Source: Nitrospirota bacterium (GTDB lineage: Bacteria > Nitrospirota > Thermodesulfovibrionia > Thermodesulfovibrionales > SM23-35). From it: 5,399 nucleotides of DNA. Below the pieces are notes generated by a model. The model was not told where the DNA came from and ran no database searches. It saw only the letters and a program-made list of their open reading frames with translations. Positions within the stretch are counted from its first letter, which is position 1. Every line of letters starts with the position of its first letter. Shown piece after piece: positions 1 through 5,320 of the stretch. The stretch covers positions 1-5,399 of the forward strand of contig JAOUJR010000133.1 of assembly GCA_029883145.1 (NCBI GenBank), written 5' to 3'. A program made the translations under genes and the position numbers.

Positions 1-221
1 CTATCAAAGCAAGAATTACGAAAAATATCTCTTCGAGTCCTGGTCGTGAAGAACATATAAGTGTTTACCTTGAAGAAAGGAATGGAGAGATATGGGCTAT
101 TCCAATACTCGGCAAATCAGGTCTCATCACCACACAAATAAAGGCAGATGGAATGGCAGTGATTCCATTGAGAAAACTTGGGGTTCAAGAAGGTGAGATT
201 GTAGAAGTCAGGCTTTTTTAA
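1..221 (+). CDS. moeA: MoeA C-terminal domain (molybdopterin molybdenumtransferase), 3' part only
   Basis: The gene enters from the left edge. The frame starting at base 3 is open for 72 codons and ends at TAA 219-221. MoeA inserts molybdate into adenylylated molybdopterin in the cytoplasm, the last step of molybdenum-cofactor synthesis. The visible part matches the family's C-terminal domain IV: a short Lys-Ala-Arg strand, the SSSPGREE turn followed by an alternating beta strand, the GKSGLITT segment, an ADG...IP strand, a G-x-x-x-GE turn and the typical final EVRLF. The catalytic domain III lies outside the window, so activity cannot be judged. The stop is followed by 210 bases before the next gene, which has its own promoter candidate, so it is probably a separate transcription unit. 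A tungsten-specific paralogue or a MoeA fused to another domain upstream cannot be excluded. Confidence 0.85.
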   Translation, partial: IKARITKNISSSPGREEHISVYLEERNGEIWAIPILGKSGLITTQIKADGMAVIPLRKLGVQEGEIVEVRLF

Positions 222-335
222 TATAAAAATCTGTGAGGCAAAAACTTAATCTTTTCTATAATCTGAGCAAAGTTGAACAATTTTCCTGTATCTTCAAAAT
301 TAAAACTGCAATAATTTTGCGAATAACATACGCTC

Positions 336-364
336 TTGACCAATGTTCTTTTACATGGTATTTT
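336..364 (+). promoter_or_regulatory. Candidate sigma70-type promoter for the aspS-gatC/gatA/gatB operon
   Basis: A -35-like TTGACC (336-341, 5 of 6 consensus bases) is followed after exactly 17 bases by a -10-like TATTTT (359-364, 4 of 6). The predicted start of transcription is near 371, giving a leader of about 60 nt before the GTG start of aspS. Position, orientation and spacing fit a housekeeping promoter. The -10 is weak, so this is a prediction. Confidence 0.5.
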
Positions 365-415
365 ATGACTGCCTGCTTCTCATGGGCAATCGAGGCATCT
401 TGGAAAAATCTATAT

Positions 416-420
416 AAGGA
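416..420 (+). promoter_or_regulatory. Ribosome binding site supporting the GTG start of aspS-gatC
   Basis: AAGGA lies 11 bases before the GTG at 432, separated by a purine-only A-rich spacer. The spacing is a little long but usable. No ATG, GTG or TTG is present in the same frame between about 378 and 432, and the encoded N-terminus then lines up with the usual AspRS start (Cys-Gly-Gln-Leu, then DVGREV, then GWV). This supports the GTG start. Confidence 0.55.
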
Positions 421-431
421 AAAGAAAAAAA

Positions 432-2549
432 GTGACATACCATAACCGATCAAACTGCGGGCAACTGAGCTTATCCGACGTGGGGAGGGAGGTTTCGCTG
501 GCAGGCTGGGTCGATGCACTGAGAGATCATGGAGAGGTGCTCTTTATTCACCTGCGTGACCGAAGCGGTATTATCCAGGTTATTTTCAGCCCGGAATCCA
601 CTTCCCAGGAGATTTACGACAGGGCAAGACTCCTCAAAAACGAATTTTGCGTTTTCCTCACCGGTCGGGTGGTTAAACGGGTAAAAGGCACTGAAAATCC
701 AAATATTATTACCGGGGATATTGAAGTGTTCGCCACAGATCTCGCTATCCTGAAGAAATCCAATACATTGCCATTCCCCATATCAGAAAAGTCCATGGTT
801 GCTGGTACGGCTATCAAGCGAGATGAGTCAATAAATGAGGATTTGAGGCTGCAGTATCGCTATCTTGACCTTCGACGACCTACGATGCAGGATCATCTTA
901 TAAAAAGGCACCGCATATTAAAGGTTGTTCGTGATTTTCTTGATGAACAAGGGTTCATTGAAATAGAAACTCCGATGTTGACGAAAAGTACACCCGAAGG
1001 AGCCCGGGACTATCTTGTTCCCAGCAGGCATCACCCAAAACAGTTTTATGCACTACCCCAGTCGCCCCAGCTTTTCAAACAACTCCTTATGGTGAGCGGT
1101 ATGGAGCGGTATTTCCAGATCGTCAGATGTTTTCGGGATGAGGACCTGCGTCCCAACCGCCAGCCAGAGTTCACACAACTTGATCTGGAGGCATCATTCA
1201 TCGACGAGGAATTCATTTATGAGCTCTTTGAAGAACTATCCTCTCGGATATTTGAAATCGGGGGAATCAATCTGCCTCGTCCCTTCCAGAGAATGACCTG
1301 GCAGGAAGCCATGAACAGCACAGGCTCTGACCGGCCAGATCTGCGCTTTGGCATGACCTTTAGAGACGCTACCGACATTTTCATTAATACGAGGTACGGC
1401 ATTTTTAAGCAGATTCTCAAACGGGGCGGGTGCATCAAAGGTATCAACGTCAAAGGCCGGTCTGATAAACTGAGCAAGAATATCCTCCAGAACGAGTATG
1501 CAAAAGAGATTGTCCCGGGTTTTGGCGCCAAGGGTATGACCTGGATGCGGGTGCTTGACGGCGGGCTGGAGTCCAACATCGTACAGTTTTTCAGTGAGAA
1601 TGAGCGGAATGAAATCCTCAAACGCTTTGACGCAGAAAACGGTGACGTGATTCTTATGATCGCTGACCCGTCCTGTGCCCTCGTGTGTTCAGCACTCGGC
1701 CAGCTCCGTCTCCTTATAGCAGAACGGCTGAACATGATTCCCAAAGATGTATTTTGTCCGGTATGGGTAACGGATTTCCCCCTCTTTGAGGAGACTGAAG
1801 ATGGAATAACTTCAAGCCATCATCCTTTTACCATGCCTGACCGAACGGACTTTGACTCTGGCAATACCGAGGAACTTTTAACACTGCGTTCACGTGCTTA
1901 TGACCTTGTCGTGAACGGAGAAGAACTCGGTGGCGGAAGCATCCGGATAAACGATAGAGATTTGCAGAACAAAATGTTTCAGGCCCTTGGCCTTTCAGAA
2001 ACAGACGTGGAAGAAAAATTCGGATTTTTCATTCGTGCCCTCGAATATGGGCCTCCTCCCCATGGCGGCATTGCACTGGGAATTGACCGGGTTGTTGCCA
2101 TGATATTAGGGACATCATCAATCAGGGAGGTAATCGCATTCCCCAAGAACCGCAGTGCTTTTTGTCCTCTCACACAAGCGCCTTCTCCTGTAGTTTCGAA
2201 ACAGCTCGCCGAACTCGGCCTTCTTGATATGGGTGGGACACAACCGTTACCTGGTTCCAAAGAGCAGCAGGATCTGATTGATTCGCTTTCCTGGGTGTCC
2301 CGTATTAGCATTAATGCCACTGAACGGCCTGCGATAATTGTCGCAGTGCAGGATGCTGCAGCCCTGGCAGAAATAGTCAACCGCCATGGCGGGGAAGATG
2401 AACCATTATTTTCTGTTGTTACCGTAGCAAATCGCACCCGAACGGGGACTGAGGCTCGCACGAGCCTATTAGCAGAAAAAGGCGAACTGTTTAAAAACGC
2501 ACCGGCAATAAAAGGTGGCTACTTTAAGGTAGCGAGCATTCTAGAATAA
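432..2549 (+). CDS. aspS: Aspartyl-tRNA synthetase (non-discriminating type) fused to a GatC-like domain
   Basis: The product has 705 residues against about 590 for usual bacterial AspRS. It charges tRNA(Asp), and by signature tRNA(Asn), with Asp in the cytoplasm. Visible parts are an OB-fold anticodon-binding domain (about 1-110), class II motif 1 (about 169-189), the STPEGARDYLVPS flipping loop (186-198), the Asp-binding QSPQLFK (210-216), motif 2 FRDED (234-238), the bacterial GAD insertion (about 304-436), HHPF, GGGSIR and motif 3 GIDR (550-553). All key catalytic residues are present. His33 and Gly86 are at the positions that mark non-discriminating AspRS. After the normal AspRS end (about 600) comes a linker and a GatC-like domain (about 612-705), in frame with no stop. 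The protein therefore looks like an AspRS-GatC fusion. It heads the operon; gatA starts 9 bases after its stop. The AspRS identity is near certain and the GatC part is very likely. Confidence 0.96.
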   Translation: MTYHNRSNCGQLSLSDVGREVSLAGWVDALRDHGEVLFIHLRDRSGIIQVIFSPESTSQEIYDRARLLKNEFCVFLTGRVVKRVKGTENPNIITGDIEVFATDLAILKKSNTLPFPISEKSMVAGTAIKRDESINEDLRLQYRYLDLRRPTMQDHLIKRHRILKVVRDFLDEQGFIEIETPMLTKSTPEGARDYLVPSRHHPKQFYALPQSPQLFKQLLMVSGMERYFQIVRCFRDEDLRPNRQPEFTQLDLEASFIDEEFIYELFEELSSRIFEIGGINLPRPFQRMTWQEAMNSTGSDRPDLRFGMTFRDATDIFINTRYGIFKQILKRGGCIKGINVKGRSDKLSKNILQNEYAKEIVPGFGAKGMTWMRVLDGGLESNIVQFFSENERNEILKRFDAENGDVILMIADPSCALVCSALGQLRLLIAERLNMIPKDVFCPVWVTDFPLFEETEDGITSSHHPFTMPDRTDFDSGNTEELLTLRSRAYDLVVNGEELGGGSIRINDRDLQNKMFQALGLSETDVEEKFGFFIRALEYGPPPHGGIALGIDRVVAMILGTSSIREVIAFPKNRSAFCPLTQAPSPVVSKQLAELGLLDMGGTQPLPGSKEQQDLIDSLSWVSRISINATERPAIIVAVQDAAALAEIVNRHGGEDEPLFSVVTVANRTRTGTEARTSLLAEKGELFKNAPAIKGGYFKVASILE
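2265..2546 (+). other. GatC-like C-terminal domain of the AspRS fusion protein
   Basis: Residues about 612-705 match GatC in length (about 94) and layout. An N-terminal helix (DLIDSLSWVSRISI) resembles the family pattern of a helix ending in I-A-x-L-A-R-L, a second Ala-rich helix corresponds to the region before I-L-x-Y, and the end, KNAPAIKGGYFKVASILE, matches the GatC C-terminus (A-N-A-P, then G-F/Y-F-K-V-P, then I-x-E). The middle, where GatC usually has a V-x-P-x-x-H-V loop and an N-V-x-R-x-D motif, is only loosely kept. GatC normally wraps around the GatA-GatB interface and stabilises GatA. A free gatC would be expected directly before gatA; this domain sits exactly there, only joined to AspRS. 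Confidence 0.8.
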
Positions 2550-2552
2550 GGA
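2548..2552 (+). promoter_or_regulatory. Ribosome binding site fixing the short start of the gatA-like gene
   Basis: AAGGA overlaps the aspS-gatC stop (TAA 2547-2549) and lies 6 bases before ATG 2559. The same frame is blocked by that stop and the three codons between (GGA ATA GCA) offer no normal start. The short N-terminus of the GatA-like protein is therefore real and not a start-choice error, barring a sequencing mistake. Confidence 0.75.
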
Positions 2553-2558
2553 ATAGCA

Positions 2559-3782
2559 ATGGCGTCAGATATCTTTACCTATAAGAATATATTACCGCAA
2601 ACATCCACAGAAGGTGGGGTGCTTGCAGGGAAAAAGGTTGTCATACAGCCAAATATGTCTGCTCGCGGATGGCTTACCAATGCTGGTTCTATGGCCCTTG
2701 AGGGTTTTATTGCTCTCGAAGACGCAACAGTAATCACCCGCCTCAGGAATGCAGGCGCTGCTCTTATCGGCAGTACCCGCATGAGTGAACTAGGTTTTGG
2801 ACTTTCTGACGATAAAGGAACTCGAACCCTCTGCGGAGGCGAAGCTGATATTGCTTTGATTACAGACACTATGGGCGAAGTCCGTGTTGCCGCTGCAACG
2901 TCCGGCCTTTTCGGATTCAAACCAAGTTACGGTATTATTTCCCGCTTCGGCCTGATCGGCCTTGTTCCCTCCATGGAGTGCTATGGAATTATGGCGAAAA
3001 GTCCGGAAGATATCATTACCACCATAGGGGCGATTACAGGCAAAGACGAAAATGATTTCTCGATGCCCGATGAAAAGCTGCCCGATTTCAGTATGCCGGA
3101 GGAATCACCGAAGACAACAGGTGTTGTCGGTGTCATGAAGGAATGTCTCAGCACCCTGGATGATACGGAACTCAAGGCCTTCGAGGCAGGACTTGCAAAG
3201 ATCGAGGAAGCCGGGTTAATGATACAGGAGGTAAGCCTTGAAAACTTCAGACTCTTTCAAACCGTTCACAATGTAATCGGTTCTGTAGAGGCATCCTCCA
3301 GTGCCGGCAAGTACGACGGCGTTCGTTACGGTCACCGCGCTGCTTCGGCAAAGAACTGGAACGAAATGTATCTGAGTTCCCGGGGAGAATCATTCAGATT
3401 GCTTATGAAGACGTATCTGTTTCAAGGAGCCTATTTCCAGTTTGAAAAATATCCTGCCTTTGAAAATGCCTGCCGCATCCGCCGCCGCCTTATTCGAGAT
3501 ACTGAAAAATTATTCGAACATATTGATGTTCTTGCTTTGCCAACACGAAGGCATCATCATGATCCTGCCAAAGCAGCAACAATCAGCGAGACCTACGATG
3601 CCTTTTTGCTGACCCTCTCAGCCAACGTAACCGGTCAGCCTTGCCTTCAGATTCCGTCTCTCTGCCTGAACTCGGGAGCTGACCTTGGTTTGCAAATCAT
3701 TAGCCCCCGTCTCAGCGATGTCCGTTTATTGGCTACCGGCATGAGAATTTCATCTATCATTCAAGGAGCAAAAGAGACATGA
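2559..3782 (+). CDS. gatA: GatA-family pseudoamidase (catalytic triad lost)
   Basis: The product has 407 residues against about 485 for GatA, the glutaminase subunit of Asp/Glu-tRNA amidotransferase. Homology is clear: LAG-x-x-VVI (22-29), DATVITRLRNAGA (55-67), IGSTRMSELGFG (70-81), GFKPSYG...SRFGLIGLVPS (119-138), EASSSAGKYDGVRYGHRA (244-261), FEHIDVLALPT (319-329) and ANVTGQP (355-361). The active site is missing. The catalytic Lys of the I-K-D-N motif is Gln30 (VIQPN). The GGSSGGS loop with the cis-Ser is gone: about 22 residues are deleted and only GGEAD remains (93-97). DTGGS, which holds the nucleophilic Ser, reads DTMGE (103-107), so Ser became Glu. The N-terminal helical segment of about 50-60 residues is also absent. 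It starts 9 bases after aspS-gatC and overlaps gatB by 4 bases. I infer a structural or regulatory subunit, not a glutaminase. The uninterrupted frame and kept motifs argue against a dying pseudogene. Confidence 0.88.
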   Translation: MASDIFTYKNILPQTSTEGGVLAGKKVVIQPNMSARGWLTNAGSMALEGFIALEDATVITRLRNAGAALIGSTRMSELGFGLSDDKGTRTLCGGEADIALITDTMGEVRVAAATSGLFGFKPSYGIISRFGLIGLVPSMECYGIMAKSPEDIITTIGAITGKDENDFSMPDEKLPDFSMPEESPKTTGVVGVMKECLSTLDDTELKAFEAGLAKIEEAGLMIQEVSLENFRLFQTVHNVIGSVEASSSAGKYDGVRYGHRAASAKNWNEMYLSSRGESFRLLMKTYLFQGAYFQFEKYPAFENACRIRRRLIRDTEKLFEHIDVLALPTRRHHHDPAKAATISETYDAFLLTLSANVTGQPCLQIPSLCLNSGADLGLQIISPRLSDVRLLATGMRISSIIQGAKET

Positions 3783-5206
3783 AGTATGAAGCGGTCATTG
3801 GTCTTGAAATACATGTTCAGCTCAACTCTGCTACCAAGCTTTTTTGCGATTGCAAGAACCGGCCGGGTGATCAGCCAAATCAGAATACGTGCCCCATTTG
3901 CCTCTGGTTCCCTGGAGCACTGCCAAAATTCAGCCAGGAAGCACTGGAAAAGGCAACCCTGGCATGTCTTGCCATGAATTGCACTATTCAGCCGGAGAGC
4001 GCATTTGACCAAAAGGTGTATTACTATCCTGATCTGCCGAAAGGATTTCAGCTTTCCCAACATCACCGGCCTCTGGCTAAAAATGGCTGGCTCGATATCC
4101 TCGGTGAGGACAAAACCGTGAAAAGATTGCGGATACACCATATCCACATGGAAGAGGATGTTGCCAGGCTTGTTCACGAGACAGAAGGACGGACACCAAT
4201 CAGCTTGGTTGATTTCAACCGGGCAGGTACCCCGCTGATCGAGATTGTAACTGAACCGGATATGCGGACCCCCTATGATGCTATGGAATTTGTTCGCGCT
4301 TTAAGGACGCAATTACGCTATACCGGCAGTTCAGATTGCAGCATGGAACAGGGAACGCTCAGGGTGGATGCAAATATCTCACTGCGGCCCAGGGGCACAG
4401 ATGCGTTCAATACAAAAGTAGAAGTGAAAAACATGAATTCGATCCGCAACGTGGCGGATGCGATTGCTTACGAAATCAAGCGTCAAACAGAGTGCCTTGG
4501 CAGGGGTGAGCCCATCGTGCTCCATACACGGCTTTGGGATTCTGAAAAAAATGTGACAACTGCAATGCGCGGTAAATTTTCCGGTCCCTGTATACCAGAC
4601 CCGTCCGTACCTAAGATAGTGGTTACCGATGCCTGGTTGCAGGATATCTTGAGCAGGCTGCCGGAGATGCCAAGCCAGAAAGCGGCGCGTTTTTTAAGCG
4701 AGTACGGCCTTACTTCTGATGAAGCCTCAAACATGAGCCAGGAACAGGACATGTCAGAATTTTTTGAAGCAGTTGCAAACGAGAACCTGCCGCCGCGCAA
4801 GGTAGCAAGCTGGATGGCTACCCATCTCATTCCTTTCCTCAAGGACAATAATCAGACGATAAAGGACACCCCGCTGACCCCAAAGCGCTTCGCCAGTCTC
4901 CTCTCCATGCTCGAGACTGATGTAATAAACGCAAATGCAGCCAAGGAGGTATTGACTAAGCTTCTCTCAAGTGATCAGTCACCTGAGGAGATTGTTGAAA
5001 AGGGCCGTTTCCGGCAAGTTTCCGATAACGCTGAGCTTGAAGCACTTATCGACAGGATACTTGCAGACCATCTCTCTGATGTTGAGGATTTCCGAAATGG
5101 GAACACCAAAGTAATGGGATTCTTTATGGGCTTGGCTATGAAAGCATCTCAGGGGAAAGCCAACCCTAAGGTCTTAAAAGAAATTCTTACGAAGCGGCTG
5201 AGTTGA
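3779..5206 (+). CDS. gatB: GatB, Asp/Glu-tRNA amidotransferase subunit B, with altered motifs
   Basis: The product has 475 residues, the normal GatB length. GatB binds the mischarged tRNA, activates the Asp or Glu side chain with ATP and transfers ammonia to it. Visible are VIGLEIHVQL (6-15, with the metal-site E10 and H12), a four-Cys zinc site (C23, C25, C38, C41), YYYPDLPKGFQLSQ (81-94), HMEED (123-127), the GatB signature LVDFNRAGTPLIEIV (143-157), DANISLRP (197-204), VEVKNMNS (214-221), and a C-terminal helical/YqeY-like tail ending with GFFMGLAMKAS and ANPKVLKEIL. Two usually strict segments are changed: the DYRYFPEPD block reads SGPCIPDPS (268-276) after a deletion of about 3 residues, and MEEGSxRCDAN reads MEQGTLRVDAN. 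The ATG overlaps the gatA stop (ATGA), and AAGGAG lies 10 bases upstream, so translation is probably coupled. Family identity is certain; whether it does standard amidation is open. Confidence 0.95.
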   Translation: MKYEAVIGLEIHVQLNSATKLFCDCKNRPGDQPNQNTCPICLWFPGALPKFSQEALEKATLACLAMNCTIQPESAFDQKVYYYPDLPKGFQLSQHHRPLAKNGWLDILGEDKTVKRLRIHHIHMEEDVARLVHETEGRTPISLVDFNRAGTPLIEIVTEPDMRTPYDAMEFVRALRTQLRYTGSSDCSMEQGTLRVDANISLRPRGTDAFNTKVEVKNMNSIRNVADAIAYEIKRQTECLGRGEPIVLHTRLWDSEKNVTTAMRGKFSGPCIPDPSVPKIVVTDAWLQDILSRLPEMPSQKAARFLSEYGLTSDEASNMSQEQDMSEFFEAVANENLPPRKVASWMATHLIPFLKDNNQTIKDTPLTPKRFASLLSMLETDVINANAAKEVLTKLLSSDQSPEEIVEKGRFRQVSDNAELEALIDRILADHLSDVEDFRNGNTKVMGFFMGLAMKASQGKANPKVLKEILTKRLS

Positions 5207-5227
5207 ATCGGAGAAAAGGATAAGTGG

Positions 5228-5320
5228 ATGAGGGGTGAGGGGACAATCTGTTATTTCAGCGTTTCGGGCGACCCTCATTTTCTCACAGTAGCTGAGAAAA
5301 ATTATTTTATGTCTACCTAA
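5228..5320 (+). CDS. Possible small ORF of 30 codons after gatB
   Basis: An ATG at 5228 is preceded by AAAGGA (5215-5220) at 7 bases, a good ribosome binding site, and the frame runs 30 codons to TAA 5318-5320. It lies 21 bases after gatB. The peptide has no signal peptide or membrane segment and I do not recognise it. Its middle, SGDPHFLT, faintly recalls the start of von Willebrand type D domains (G-D-P-H-x-x-T), which may be chance or a gene remnant. The inverted repeats in the same stretch fit untranslated RNA equally well, so coding status is doubtful. Confidence 0.22.
   Translation: MRGEGTICYFSVSGDPHFLTVAEKNYFMST
5278..5300 (+). terminator. Weak candidate hairpin terminator after gatB
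   Basis: TTTTCTCA (5278-5285) and TGAGAAAA (5293-5300) form a perfect 8-bp stem with a 7-base loop, followed by ATTATTTTAT. The stem has only three G-C pairs and the T-tract is interrupted, so it would be a poor intrinsic terminator. It is the best candidate between gatB and the window end. Confidence 0.25.

Larger units (their letters stand above)
222..431. other. Intergenic region between moeA and aspS-gatC
   Basis: This AT-rich stretch of 210 bases shows no convincing gene. A GTG-started plus-strand ORF at 233-445 runs through it, but its composition (many Ile, Phe, Tyr and Lys) simply reflects AT-rich DNA, it has no clear ribosome binding site and it overlaps the aspS start. There is no strong GC-rich intrinsic terminator after moeA; only an AT-only inverted repeat spans its stop (TTTTTA 215-220, TAAAAA 224-229). 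The useful content is the promoter at 336-364 and the leader after it. Confidence 0.7.

Noticed and set aside
215..229. Intrinsic terminator at the end of moeA
   Set aside because: The inverted repeat contains only A and T and overlaps the stop codon; such a stem would be too weak to stop transcription.
233..445. GTG-started 70-residue ORF in the region before aspS
   Set aside because: AT-driven composition, no clear ribosome binding site, overlap with the aspS start and with the promoter candidate, and no recognisable motif.
1217..2461. Long minus-strand ORFs opposite aspS-gatC (175 and 160 residues)
   Set aside because: They lie fully antisense to strongly conserved AspRS sequence and have Ser/Arg/Pro-rich shadow composition, so they are by-products of the real gene.
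2559..3782. Reading the GatA-like gene as a recently broken pseudogene or a sequencing error
   Set aside because: There is no frameshift or internal stop over 407 codons, the flanking motifs are conserved, the ribosome binding site is good and the coupling to gatB is intact. Changes at three separate catalytic sites cannot come from one error.
3761..4177. Minus-strand ORF of 138 residues across the gatA-gatB junction
   Set aside because: It is antisense to conserved GatB motifs, with no ribosome binding site or family resemblance.
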